A DNA stretch of 64,000 bases from Steromphala cineraria (lineage: Eukaryota > Mollusca > Gastropoda > Trochida > Trochidae). Every line of letters starts with the position of its first letter. The stretch's first letter is position 1. The DNA lies in contig OU744730.1 in NCBI GenBank assembly GCA_916613615.1, positions 33,341,315 to 33,405,314 of the forward strand, written 5' to 3'. The position numbers and the translations under genes were made by a program. The notes below the pieces were generated by a model. The model was not told the DNA's origin. It saw nothing but the letters and a program-made list of their open reading frames with translations, and searched no databases. Positions 25,606-36,625 of this stretch are shown here, piece by piece.

Positions 25606-26950
25606 AGCTCATCAGGTCTGAAAGACCCGATGGGCTTATGGCATGGCATGGCGTCCGGCGTCCGTCCGTCCGTCCGTCCGTCCATCCATCCGTCCGTCCG
25701 TCCGTCCGTCCGTCCGTCCGTCCGTCCGTCCGTCCATCCGTAAACTTTTCACATTTTCGACTTCTTCTCCAGAACCAATGACTCTAGAGAGCTCAAATTT
25801 GATGTGGAGACTCCTTGGCAATTGGGGATTCTAAATTGTAGATTTCATGACCTCATGACCCCAAATGGGGTCACAGGGGTCAAAACCTTAAAAACCTATT
25901 TTCATCTTCTTCTCCAGTTCCAAAAGGTCTAGAGAGCTGAAAAGTTGTGTGTAGACTCCTTGGCCAATGAGGATTCTAAATTGTAGATTTCATGACCTCG
26001 TGACCCCAATTGGGGTCACAGGGGTCAAAACCTTAACAAACCTTTTTTCATCTTCTTCTCCAGTTCCAAAAGGTCGAGAGAGCTAAAAAGTTGTGTGTAG
26101 ACTCCTTGGCCAATGAGAATTCTAAATTTTAGGTTTGGTTACCCCTTGACCCCAATTGGGGTCACAGGGGTCAACACCTTAAAAACCTATTTTACTCCAT
26201 CTTCTCCAGTTCCAAAAGTTCTAGAGAGCTAAAAAGTTGTGTGTAGACTCCTTGGTCAATGAGGATTCTATATTTTAGGTTTGGTTACCCCTTGACCCCA
26301 ATTGGGGTCAAAGGGGTCAAAGCCTTAAAAACATATTTTACTCCTTCTTCTCCAGTTTCAAAAGGTCTAGAGAGCTGAAAAGTTGTGTGTAGACTCCTGG
26401 GCAAATGGGAATTCTAAATTTTAGGTTTGGTGACCCCATGACCCTAAATGGGGTCACAGGGGTCAAAACCTTCTAAACCTATTTTCATCTTCTCCTCCAG
26501 TTCCAAATGGTTTAGAGAGCTAAAAAGTTGTGTGTAGACTCCTTGGCCAATGGGGATTCTAAATTTTAGGTTTGGTTACCCCTTGACCCCAATTGGGGTC
26601 AAAGAGGTCAAAGCCTTAAAAACATATTTTACTCCTTCTTCTCCAGTTTCAAAAGGTCTAGAGAGCTGAAAAGTTGTGTGTAGACTCCTGGGCCAATGGG
26701 AATTCTAAATTTTAGGTTTGGTGACCCCATGACCCCAAATGGGGTCACAGGGGTCACAACCTTCAAAACCTATTTTCATCTTCTCCTCCAGTTCCAAATG
26801 GTCTAGAGAGCTAAAAAGTTGTGTGTAGACTTCTTGGCCAATGGGGATTCAAACTTGTAGATTTTGTGACCCAATGACCCTAAATGGGGTCACAGGGGTC
26901 AAAACCTTTTTCCATCAAAAGTCTGATGAGCTACAGAGCCCATGGCTCTA
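25606..26950 (+). mobile_element. minisatellite (Helentron-like) element II, about 8 monomers
   Basis: The left end AGCTCATCAGGTCTGAAAGACC and GGGCTTATGGCATGGCATGG lead into a long (CCGT)n run (about 25660-25742). About eight 145-146 bp monomers follow (landmark GACTCCTTGG near 25810, 25953, 26099 and on). The right end GATGAGCTAC carries the hairpin AGAGCC-CAT-GGCTCT. The monomers diverge clearly from those of elements I and III, so this is an older or separate subfamily. The unique tail seen in I and III is missing. Confidence 0.82.
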
Positions 26951-27634
26951 TTGTTTCAAAATTGGAGAAGTTCAAATGGTAATCCTTATCCTAGCGTACT
27001 GAATTTCTCCAGTGAATGCTAACTGCCAAAGAAGTTCATGGGACAAGGGAAAATAGTTGGGGAGGAAGAAGGAGGGGGGGAGGGGTCCTTAATATTGGGG
27101 TAATATGTAAAAATATATTTTGAACATTTCTGAAATGTTGTTTGATAATTTCTCATAGTTACATTTATTGGAAGCCATCTTGAACCCTTTAATTTAATAA
27201 TGTATACATCATGTTTACATGATGTGTAACTGACGCAATTCGGAAAGTTCATAAGTGTTTATTCCTACAGCATCATGTAAATACATTGTCCATGATCCGT
27301 AAAACACTATGAGCACACCCATTCGGAAAGGTTTCTTCTTTGGAAACATACATTTCTTAGTTAAAACACTTGACCATTCTTCTCGGAACTCATTCGGAAC
27401 AAGCAATCGGAACGAACATCGACAACTTTCCTCCCAAGGGAGGTCACTCACCCCAAACCGCTTGACTCGCATACCACTCAACAGTCAAACCGTTACATGA
27501 TGTATAGGACCAATTTGCTGTTAGAGCTATATATTTTAAAAGTATCTGCCAAGGTTGTCATTTCTTCATTTTTTTTTTCAAAGAGGATTATATCTTTAGA
27601 TTCAAAATACGATAAAAAGAATTTTCAACCAACC

Positions 27635-27672
27635 CTTCAAACCCGATGAGATACAGAGGCCATGGCTCTAAT
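27635..27672 (+). mobile_element. lone right terminus of a minisatellite element
   Basis: GATGAGATACAGAGGCCATGGCTCTA resembles the GATGAGCTAC plus AGAGCC/GGCTCT hairpin right end of the large elements. No matching left end or monomers lie just upstream, so it is a truncated relic. Confidence 0.6.
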
Positions 27673-28689
27673 AGATTTAAATAAATCCAAAACAATTTGT
27701 TTGAAAAGTGATGACCATCAAGAAAATTGTTTACAATAATGACCTAAAGAACCAATATTAGTGACATAAAAAAATAAATGCTACTGTATACATAAATAAC
27801 ATTTATCTTCCTAACCGTCAAGAAAGTGTTTTGATGTTTTTTTGTTACTGAAATCAAAATGATAACAATTTAACTTGGCAGACTGTAAACAAATGATGGT
27901 GCGTCATTAGCGTGCGTCAATACCCATCAACCACCAGATCAATAAACCAATGCCAGGGATACATACGCAAGCTTCCGATCAGCTTCGTCAATACTAATCA
28001 TTGTTTGTGAATGAGGATATTTACCCTTAGCCTATTTTTCTGGGTAGAATCAAGTTTTTAAGAAATACTTCAAAACAATGTTGTTTTGTTGTGATGTTTT
28101 TTTGATTGTTATTGATGATTTGAATGAAATTATGAACATGAAATTGAAGATCCCTTCACAGCTGTTTTCAACTAACTAAACATTTTTTATTAAATGTTTT
28201 ATTTTCATGTTAATGGTTTAGTGAATTCATAATTTCTGTGCTATATGGTTAATTCATAAGGAATGAAGGGAAACTGGAATAGTCAGTTATTGGTCAAAAG
28301 CAGAGTCATTTTCACGAAAATGTTGGGAAATTGTACACAGTGAAAATATGTAGATGGTGACCAAATATTTTTGAAATATTAAAAGTGAACAAAGAAATAT
28401 TCTTGAATCATACCATTTCCTTTCCAATAGGCAGATGTAAATTTTATGTTATAATCTATTTCATGTTTTAAACAAATCAATAATTGGTTATATTCTACAA
28501 ACTATAAAGCAAGGGGTGAAATCTATGGATAATGCTGTAATGAAAACAAATTATTTCACAATCAACAGTTTTACTTTTGACAAGCTTTTTGGATTATATG
28601 CCTGAACATTTTTGTATAGTGTTGAGTCCTGACGTTGGTGCAATGAAACTGAATTCTAATGACGTTTGAACATGTCTCGATTTCAGAGG

Positions 28690-29190
28690 ATTACAGAGAT
28701 ACTGACCCGTGCCGATTATATTCAGACAGTGACGCATTTCCATTGACTTGCATGTTAAATTGATGTAGCACAAATAACTTTCATGCATTTAACTTCCGTT
28801 CGATCCTGTTAATTTTTTGCACATTTTTAACGAATCACCTCAGCTATAACCTCATAATTTCTTTTTTATTTTCCATCGATTATCTAAGGAACGACAGAAA
28901 TTATTCAAATTATGTACATAGTTGTGGACAAGTTTATAATGGTGATCTATGTGTCAGGTATCTTAATTTTGTACATACAGCGGTAAATCTGATGACGTTG
29001 CAGAAATATCAATCAGATGAATAAATATAAATCATGAACTTCAAGCTGAGATGATTTTAATTCAACATGCCAAATTTTATGATGATACAACAATAATTGT
29101 TTTATGAACATTATTTGTGCTACATCAATTTAACATACAAAACATCACTGTCCGAATATAACTGGCATGGGTCTGTAGGTATAATATATC
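28690..29190. mobile_element. fold-back element with ~100 bp inverted arms
   Basis: The left arm (about 28700-28790; key words GTTAAATTGATGTAGCACAA and GACCCGTGCC) is repeated inverted near 29110-29180 (TTGTGCTACATCAATTTAAC, GGCATGGGTC). A related sequence sits at 36765-36960, including the CAGCTTGAAGTTCAT word. It is non-coding and lies in intron 2. Confidence 0.7.
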
Positions 29191-30008
29191 TGTGACTACA
29201 TTGACTAAAAACCTTAAAAGTCAAAGCTCTAAAAAGCATTTTTAAAAATCTAAATCTAAAAAATAGAATGTTGAGAATCTGAAGATTATGATGATCTAAT
29301 TTAACCAAACAGTTTTTTGCAATACAAGGCAAAAATTTATAAAATTGGCATCGGTTCACATAATTTACTAAGCATGATCTTAGCAAATTCAAGGGGAATT
29401 TTTGTTCTATAGAATAAATTAATATAAAAAAAGTTGCAATATAATACTGATACTTTAATGAAAGGACAATAAGAGCAGCCCTGTACCTGGTTACTTTTTG
29501 TTTTGACCCAGCTGGTAACTTTTGGAGTTATTTCTTCAATCTTCTTCTTCTACTGTCTCTCTACATAGAACCCGTAACATCTGAAGAATGCATAGAGGAT
29601 ATTTGACATTTCTCATCAAATTCCATTTATATCTTGTTGAGTGAGAAAGAAGGTTATGCACAATATGTTAAAAACTGTAATTCCAATCCAGGAAATGAGA
29701 TATTCATGATAATTGACGAAATATTGAAATGTTCCATTGATCGTATTTGCCAAAATAATTACAACGTTCATGAATGTATGTTCACTTTATAAAAGCAGTT
29801 TCCAGATGATAGTGATCTTTTGACATCTACAATATCTCACTCAAATACAGATACAGATTTTATGTTTACCTATCATTGGAATATATCACCAATGGTACTA
29901 ACTGCAAGCTATATATTTACCATCCAATTGTTTTAGCATCTAAGTGTTGAAAGTGTTTAATAAACTTCATTCCAGCATTAAACAGTTGAATTATCTTATA
30001 ACCTCCAG

Positions 30009-30265
30009 GTGGTGTATCACATGATGGAGGGTTACACGGAAATAGGGGAGGCAAATATAGAAGTCATCGACATCGTCACCGGGATCGCTTCCTTCTTCAT
30101 CATCGCACTGGGCGGCACTCTTATTGGAATTATCTACGGTCTGATCGGAGGGTTCATAACGAAGCACACGGGTCACGTGAAGGTGATCGAGCCCCTGTTT
30201 GTGTTCATCCTGGGATACCTGGCCTACCTCAGTGCGGAGATGCTCCACTGGTCCGGGATACTCGC
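30009..30265 (+). CDS. SLC9A: Na+/H+ exchanger exon 3 (residues 227-311 plus two bases of 312)
   Basis: Follows the acceptor CTCCAG and begins GTG GTG TAT, giving NDGVTV-VVYHMMEGYTE. It then encodes the helices with SFFIIALGGTLIG and IEPLFVFILGYLAYLSAEM, closely matching the NHE core. It ends at CTC-GC before GTATGT; the split Ala codon is completed by the G that opens exon 4. No key residue is missing. Confidence 0.95.
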
Positions 30266-30739
30266 GTATGTATCTTTGTTTGGTGGTGGTTTATCATAGT
30301 CAATCAAATTGCTTGAAGGGTTTTGTTTTAAATCTTTGAACAGGTCTTTTCAAGGCAACAGATTTTTTTATACTAGGATTTTTTGACAAGCTGAAAGCAC
30401 CTACCCACATGTTTTCATACTGGTGACATAGTGTCGAAACAAGGGACTATTTGAGTACTTGCTTAGGCATTATTTCAGCTATTGGCGACTCACTTTGTGG
30501 ATATTTCTTGGATCAACCACTTTACAGAACTATATTTTTTACGAACCTATATTTCAGACTAACATTTGGAGGTAAAATGATGCATCACTTTGTGGAGATT
30601 AACATGTCAAACACTATGTAGTAGTATAGACAACCTTAAAACTGTATAATGACCAATTGCAAATCAAAACAGTATATCTCCATTTGAAAATATTTGAATC
30701 AGGATCCTCCTTCAAATGACCTTTACTTTTGTATTCAAG
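30266..30739 (+). other. intron 3 (474 bp) carrying a decayed exon 4 copy
   Basis: A short intron between GTATGT and TATTCAAG. Its interior holds a partial, stop-containing duplicate of exon 4 preceded by its own TTTCAG. Confidence 0.9.
30558..30624 (+). pseudogene. decayed partial duplicate of exon 4
   Basis: After ATATTTCAG, the sequence A-CTAACATTTGGAGG... matches the first 55-60 bases of exon 4 at about 80-85% identity. It is in the same phase, so splicing exon 3 here would give Ala-Leu-Thr-Phe-Gly-Gly and then hit two TAG stops (30619 and 30622). The rest of exon 4 is missing and there is no donor at the equivalent place. A GACTCACTTTGTGGATATT word at 30487 may be a still older remnant. 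It is either a dead tandem-duplicated exon or a stop-bearing alternative exon. Confidence 0.8.
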
Positions 30740-30957
30740 GCTAACATTTGGAGGTATAACGATGCGTCACTTCGTGGAAGCGAACATGTCGAAGCAGTCA
30801 GTTACGACAGTCAAGTACTTCCTGAAGATGTTGGCCAACGTGAGCGAGACGGTCATCTTTATGTTCCTGGGTCTCTCCACCGTCATAGACGACCACGACT
30901 GGCAGCTCGACTTCATCTTCTTCACCATCCTCTTCTGCATCGTCTTCCGTGTCACAG
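30740..30957 (+). CDS. SLC9A: Na+/H+ exchanger exon 4 (residues 312-384 plus one base of 385)
   Basis: Acceptor TTCAAG; the opening G completes Ala312. It encodes LTFGGITMRHFVEANMS, then TTVKYFLKMLANVSETVIFMFLGLS, the conserved SETVIFMFLG helix of plasma-membrane NHEs. A further helix follows (DFIFFTILFCIVFRVT). It ends ACA-G before GTGGGT in phase 1. Confidence 0.95.
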
Positions 30958-32381
30958 GTGGGTATATATATACATCTGAAAAGATTTGAAGGAACGTATT
31001 AATTGTCCTTCAATTATCACATAATCTTTAGACATTAGTTTCCCTATATCATATGTGAAAGAAACTTCGGACAATTAATTTCCATTTTAAAAAATTGATG
31101 ACAAAATCCCTTTTTGCAATTGATAAATATGACTTGAGTGTTCCTAAAGTTGTTTGGGTGCTATACAAGGAAGTGGTCAGAATCCGATGACAAACTTTAA
31201 AGTAAACAATCTTAATTTTGTTCAATTAATTTCCATAAAATGCATTGTAAACAACAATCAAGGCCTCTTCCAACCTTCTGCTATGTTGATGTCACAACCA
31301 CATTGTTTCATAACATCATAGGCAACGTATTGTCAACCTTGCGCTGAAATAATGGATAGTATAGTGTACCGTAGAATGCATGTGTGCGCAAATGTAAAAT
31401 ATGATACCATTTTGTGTAAAATCATGTACCATGATGTAAAATCAAATCGAATGGTTAAATGATGCCTGACCTAATATTAGAAAGTTTTTATTGCCCTCCA
31501 TATCTGAAAGAAATATTAATCTGAGTAGTGTTGACACAACTCAAATATCTAGGACAGTTACCAAATTTGTACAAGTTTGCTGACCTTGAACGATATATTG
31601 TGAGTTGTTGTAATGATAACTTTTTTAAGGCCTGTATGACAACTAAAATATGGGGAGAGCTTTGATAGTTACAATATTGGGAGTATAACCTAAAAAAAAT
31701 GTATAATCTGAAATTTTTTGCAGAAAATTCATGAACGCTTATGAATCAGATTGAGTTTAAAACAAAATGATATATGTTTGGTATTCAAAACTTACCAATT
31801 TATGATCTTGAATCCTGCTTTTGCTTATCAAACTTGAGTACCGCTTTTGCTCATTCTACACTTGATTCAGGGGAGCATTGGAAGATTTTATGAAACTTCT
31901 TTCAATTTAAGGATTTTCTTTTTTGCCATCAACAATTATGCAGATTTCTTTTAAGTTGATTTGATCTTAATTCACAACTCAATATTGAGAGAGAAATTAT
32001 CAACAAATATTTCAACATTATAGCATTATAGTGTGTTTTCTAAAGGAATTAAGGAATCTCAAGAGAGGGTAATAAATGCAGACTCTTGCATGATGTTCCA
32101 TTTTAGTCAGTACAAAGATTTCCTAAACAAACATTACAACAAGGCAAATTCATTTCTCTTCCCATATGAATGATTCAAAAGTGTTCACACAAAATTAGTA
32201 CTCTGCACTTTGGGCTTCATGTGAAACCATTTCTTCAAATACAGTTTATAGGATTTAGTTATGAGACTCTTAACTTTCAGAAGAAAATACTTTTTACATA
32301 TACAAATATTAGAAAGGGAAAAATAAAAAAAGTAACATTTTCAAAAAAACATGCATTCATCCTCAATGCTTCCTCTTGTAG
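30958..32381 (+). other. intron 4 (1.4 kb)
   Basis: Donor GTGGGT, acceptor CTCTTGTAG. AT-rich; no element or alternative exon recognised. Confidence 0.85.
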
Positions 32382-32584
32382 GTGTGGTGATGCTGTCTGC
32401 TATAGTGAACAGAACCCGACTTATCAAGTTGTCCAAAATTGACCAGTTCATCATGTCCTACGGGGGACTGAGAGGAGGAATAGCGTTCTGTCTCGCACTG
32501 CTCCTCAACGAGGAGGTCATCAAAGAAAAGAGGATGTTTGTCACAACTACAATCATTGTCGTCTTCTTCACCGTCTTTCTCCAG
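32382..32584 (+). CDS. SLC9A: Na+/H+ exchanger exon 5 (residues 385-452, YGGLRG motif)
   Basis: Opens with GT to complete Gly385. It encodes VVMLSAIVN, the cytoplasmic loop, then KIDQFIMSYGGLRGGIAF, the most conserved motif of the family. Arg415 corresponds to the NHE1 arginine needed for pH sensing and transport. The final membrane helix is TTIIVVFFTVFLQ. It ends CTCCAG before GTGAGA in phase 0. GGLRGGIAF rather than GGLRGAIAF is a mild substitution. Confidence 0.96.
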
Positions 32585-33246
32585 GTGAGAACACTTTCAG
32601 AAAAGCATGTGCATTTTATCTGTGGACTCTATATATGCCGTAAGGGATGAGTAAATTTAGACTGATTGTCTGTGATGTGGGGAGTTTGATGATCAATATG
32701 ACATTTTCAAGACAATATGTCATCAGAATATACTATATATGACAATATATAGGTCAGAAATTTAGATTAGAGTTTTGGTAAATAAGTAAAAATTTATGCA
32801 CATAATCTTTTATCCAAAGTAACAAATTCAATAGATGTACTTGTGATATTCATAGGCAATTCTACCTTAACCAACTGAACAGAAAAGCATGTGCATCAAA
32901 TGTTGTCTGTTTGTTGATCATAAGGTAATTTTGATCTTTGTTGCATGGTCTGAAATGTTCTCGCATGGCATGCTCTTTAAGCAGTCACTCAATCTGTAAG
33001 TTCAAAAACAAGTGTTGGATACTTTGAACTTGAAACGAGAAAGTTAATGGTTGTTTAAATCTGGCTTGGTATTTGAGTTATAGAAGCATCCATAAAATCG
33101 CTTCTTGTAGCCATTTTGTTTTTCAAAACATTTTATGGTGAAGTATTTATTCCTTTTATCATTAGCAAACACATATATGCCACATATATGATAAGGATTT
33201 GTGAACCCTAGAGACATATATTCCAAAATGTTGTTTCTACATTCAG
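32585..33246 (+). other. intron 5 (662 bp)
   Basis: GTGAGA donor and ACATTCAG acceptor. No other feature seen. Confidence 0.85.
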
Positions 33247-33336
33247 GGAATAACTATCAAACCAGTAGTAAATGCCCTCAAAATCGAGAGAGCAAAAAAC
33301 TTTGATCCTACGATGAACGAGCGTCTACATGAACGG
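33247..33336 (+). CDS. SLC9A: Na+/H+ exchanger exon 6 (residues 453-482)
   Basis: A 30-codon exon starting GGA ATA ACT: GITIKPVVNALKIERAK..., equivalent to the GLTIKPLVKWLKVKR segment that follows the last membrane helix in NHE3. It ends GAACGG before GTGAGT, in phase 0 at both ends. Confidence 0.92.
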
Positions 33337-34197
33337 GTGAGTAAGGATTGAAAAATATAAATACTTATATATACTTAGCTACTTTTACTTAGATTTCATG
33401 AAATAGATTGAGATACTGTGAAAATCATAAAATAATAGTGATTATGGAGTGATATCTTCATCTATAACAGATATAGACAAATTATATTGTCTTGACATAC
33501 TTTTGAGTTATCAATGTCGTCATGCCTGCATGTATGTTGAAAAGTTTGTAATGCATCAATATTTTTAGTAATTGTCATCAATGAAATCTTCCTGCATGTC
33601 TAGATAAGGTACCAAGTAGTAAGGGTCATAGTAATGATCTATTTCAGCATGTATTTTGATTCCAAGAAACAGCTCGGTTATGGTGCATGATCCAATGATA
33701 TTTGTAATAGTATCACATCGTGGCTCTAGGAGATTTGACCATTTGTGTTACAACAAAGGAATCTTACATTTATATGCTCTGAGAAATGTGTCTCCCGGTT
33801 TCTTCTACCCATAATACTTAGCATCAATAGTATCCCGCATTACTTTTACTGTCTATTGGCTCTTAAGAAATGTCAACTACTTTTCTCCCTCCTATTAGGG
33901 CAGTTAGTAAATTACAATTGAAATCATGGTGTAGGGGTGTGAGTGTTTGTAGACCTTGAGAGCTATGCAAGCTGGAACTGACATGCTCCTGGTAGGGAAA
34001 CTCAAACAGGACAGGTCAAAGAGTAGAAACCAGACCAAAGTTGAGTTGTTCTAAGCCACATTGTCTTTCTTTTGCTATGTCGTTCTTTCCACCTGTTCCC
34101 TGATCTATATACCCTCTTTTGGGATAAACCCCAACTCATTCACTTACTGACAATTGCAATCTGCAAAAACTTTCAAGTCATGTTGTGTATGTTCCAG
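33337..34197 (+). other. intron 6 (861 bp)
   Basis: GTGAGT donor and TATGTTCCAG acceptor. AT-rich; nothing else recognised. Confidence 0.8.
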
Positions 34198-34268
34198 TTT
34201 ATTGACCATCTGATGGCTGGTATAGAAGAATTGGTGGGGAGAACAGGCCACAACTCTATCAGGGACAA
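34198..34268 (+). CDS. SLC9A: Na+/H+ exchanger exon 7 (residues 483-505 plus two bases of 506)
   Basis: Opens TTT ATT GAC CAT, giving LHER-FIDHLMAGIEELVGRTGH, equivalent to the FDHILAAVEDVVGHHG stretch of NHE3 with the same spacing. It ends GAC-AA before GTGAGT; the Lys codon is completed by exon 8. In-frame ATG codons upstream at 34072 are intronic. Confidence 0.92.
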
Positions 34269-35130
34269 GTGAGTTGTGTCTTTAAATATTGAAATACAGC
34301 AAGTCTTAATGCATGTTTTGAAATGTGAGGTTCAGGTTAATGAAGAAAATGGATCACTAATGAGTTGGGAGTCATTTTATTGGACTTGAACCACTGATAA
34401 GTGTTAGGGCAGTGTTGGTTTTAGGTGTTGTTATCTGACTATGATCCTGATCTACACAAGGATACTAGTACAGCAGACACGTGGTTGTACCAAACATGGA
34501 CACAAACTCAGAATCTTAAGTGATGCTGTGCTGGTCATTCTGAGTTTTTCAATTGGTTGGAATCCCCTATCTGTCAAATTCAAAAACATTTTACAACATC
34601 AGATTTTGTTTTAAAGATTTAGGGTAATTAAAATGTCACTGTAAATTCAGCCACAATTCATACAATATTATGATAATGAATATCATAAAAACCACCCAGT
34701 GCAGCATCTTTCATCCTGTAGAGTTCATCAGCTTTAACAAGATGTCTGTGACATATGTAGAAAGATGATCAACGTCGGATCATGTCAACACAGTACAGTA
34801 CTCTTAAAGCAGACGAGTGATGATATCAAACACAGGCGCCAACTCAGAATTTTAATGGCCGCTGTTAAAGTCATTCAGAATTTGTTTCAATGGGTTTACG
34901 CCCTCTGCCTGTCAATTAGGAGATAAACCTAGTGTGTTTGAAAATCAGAGACATGTTGTACTGGATTGATAGCGAGTAAATTGAAAATCTAAACTGAATG
35001 AATGATGAAATTTGTCGAGTAAAAGTCAGTCTGATAAACCAAATATTTTTAAATTACATCAAATATTTTACCATCCAGTAAAGCATGTCGTCCTGTAAGA
35101 TTCATAAGCTGATCTTTCCCTGTGTTTCAG
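34269..35130 (+). other. intron 7 (862 bp) containing an old internal duplication
   Basis: Segments at about 34440-34740 and 34770-35125 share the ordered words ACTCAGAAT, GTCATTC, TTTCAATGG/TTG, ACCACCCAGT/ACCATCCAGT and CATCCTGTAG/CGTCCTGTAA. Together they form a diverged tandem duplication of about 340 bases ending at exon 8. Confidence 0.65.
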
Positions 35131-35343
35131 GTTCGAACATTACAACACAAAGTACCTCAAACCTTTGCTACTCAGGGAGAAACCTAAAACACGGGAGACG
35201 AAAATATTCCAGGTTTTTACAAAGCTGAATTTGCAGGATGCTATGGACCATATTGAGACTCATGGGAACTTCAAGTCTCAACTTCATCCTGAACCATCGC
35301 TGGCCAAAGTTATACGATCGTACTCCGTAGCAGACTCTGTAGA
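35131..35343 (+). CDS. SLC9A: Na+/H+ exchanger exon 8 (residues 506-576 plus two bases of 577), juxtamembrane tail
   Basis: Acceptor TGTTTCAG; the G completes Lys506. It encodes FEHYNTKYLKPLL (equivalent to the FNKKYVKKCL/FDKKYLSQLL region), then IFQVFTKLNLQDAMDHIE (531-548). That segment corresponds to the amphipathic helix that binds calcineurin-homologous protein in other NHEs. The tail continues to IRSYSVADSV and ends GTA-GA before GTGAGT in phase 2. A basic RSYS motif could be a kinase site (inference). Confidence 0.9.
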
Positions 35344-35537
35344 GTGAGTATCTTTGATGAAAGCCCTGTGTTATATTTTGTTGGGTTTATAGCAACTCAC
35401 CAAGCTTTAGTGTTACAGCCTTGATATTAAAAGTGTGTCTAAGTTCCCATCAATGAGTACAAAACAGAATAAAACTATATTAAATAGTGGTCATTTAATA
35501 TCCTCTACTGAATCGTTACGTTCCTGTGTGAATAATT

Positions 35538-35999
35538 AGCTCATCAGGCTTGAAAGAATAATGAAATGGTCTATCACATGGCATTGTGTCTGGCATTATC
35601 TAAGTGGATGGCAAAACGGGCGAGTTGGTTAGCTTTTGGTATGGTCATTGCTGGCGGTGTTGCCTGACTCTGAGGGTGTGGGGATCGAATCCCGCATGGG
35701 ACTCGGCCCAAAAAAGTACAAGAATCGGTACTATTCAAGATAAGGTTATCCCAAATATAACATTGTTACATTTGTTCACTATCTAAATGGCATTTATCTC
35801 TGATATTATCTAATTATCTTTTCATATTTTCAACTTCTCAAGATCCATTGCCTATATCAAACTTTGTGTACAGATCACTTGACCTGTGGTCATGAATTGT
35901 AGATGTTGTGACCATGTGACTCCAAATGAGGGGGGCAGTAGCCTACAAATCTGTTTTTATCTTCCTTCTCCAGAACAAAAGACCTAGAAAGCTTTCCTT
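35538..35999 (+). mobile_element. diverged minisatellite-element copy split by a SINE
   Basis: The left terminus AGCTCATCAGGCTTGAAAG and ATGGCATTGTG block, then after the SINE CAACTTCTC, ACTTTGTGTACAGA, GTCATGAATTGTAGATG and TTCTCCAGAAC, match element left end plus one monomer. It has no right end. Confidence 0.65.
35608..35779 (+). mobile_element. tRNA-derived SINE with 11 bp target duplication
   Basis: About 172 bp. The 5' part (about 35615-35703) resembles a tRNA: GGGCGAGTTGGTTAGC fits an A box and GGGATCGAATCCCG is a B box with its T-stem. The intervening GCGGTGTTGCCTGACTCTG could be an anticodon/variable arm of a Ser/Leu-like tRNA. A short tRNA-unrelated tail follows. TATCTAAGTGG (35597-35607) and TATCTAAATGG (35780-35790) are the target duplication, with one mismatch. 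It lies in the sense direction of the host gene, inside an older minisatellite element. Confidence 0.75.
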
Positions 36000-36436
36000 T
36001 CAAGGTTTTGGCTTGTGTGTTATTGGATGTTTTATATTTCATATTTCACTTTTTCAGAGATTCAATTCTGTATGTTCATTTTAGAATTTTTTCCCTGCCC
36101 TAAGCTCAGCCTCCCCACCCCTCGATCCCCTCATGATAATTTAATTCTCAATTTGCTTCTTTGAGAGACATTTGAATAAGGATAATGAAAAGACATATAT
36201 GGATAACTACTTCTCCATTTATGATGTGTGACACTTTGACATGTAGATTCTTGTTCCATTATCATGCAAATGATGTATTTTGTCAAACTCTGACAATAAA
36301 CAATAAATCCCATGATGCAGTATTATTCAAGGATAGCCTAATAACAAAATATTACTTAAATCAACCAGTTGCATGTTTTCCTGTAGCAAAAAGTGTCACA
36401 GAATATGCAAAGTGTAAGCCTTTGTAGAGTCATATG

Positions 36437-36625
36437 GCCTGTATGGGCGGCCATCGAGGCAAAAAATACAACAAAACGAAACGAACGGTCAAACTGGGAT
36501 AAACATTGTTTCGCACGGTAAGGTCAAACTGGAAAGATGGACGCTAGGGGCGCTAGTGTCGGATGCTATTTTTAAACTGCTTTGGTGGGGGTACGAGAAG
36601 GGGAGGAGAATGTATGTAGATTGAT
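36437..36625. repeat. left member of a 19 kb-spaced inverted repeat pair
   Basis: The sequence starting TGGGCGGCCATCGAGGC, with CGGTCAAACTGGGATAAACA and GATGGACGCTAG, is present inverted at about 55545-55740. After about 36620 this copy is interrupted by a roughly 930 bp insertion. Homology resumes at GCGCCCATAAAATGTCCA near 37551. Confidence 0.8.

Larger units (their letters stand above)
15628..30008 (+). other. intron 2 (14.4 kb), filled with repeats
   Basis: Holds a 9 bp-TSD MITE (16729), two full minisatellite elements (17301-22576 and 25606-26950), a TTAA MITE (24427), a fold-back element (28690) and a lone right terminus (about 27635). Stretches such as 15800-16700, 22780-24400 and 29200-30000 show no gene, only AT-rich DNA with a few ATC/ATT-rich patches near 23440-23760. 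Confidence 0.85.

Noticed and set aside
25513..25834. Arg-Pro-Ser-Val and Asp-Gly-Arg-Thr repeat peptides on both strands
   Set aside because: They are translations of the (CCGT)n run at the left end of the minisatellite element.
30716..30979. 87-codon frame in the +2 frame of exon 4
   Set aside because: Shadow of exon 4; it contains no family motif and does not join neighbouring exons.
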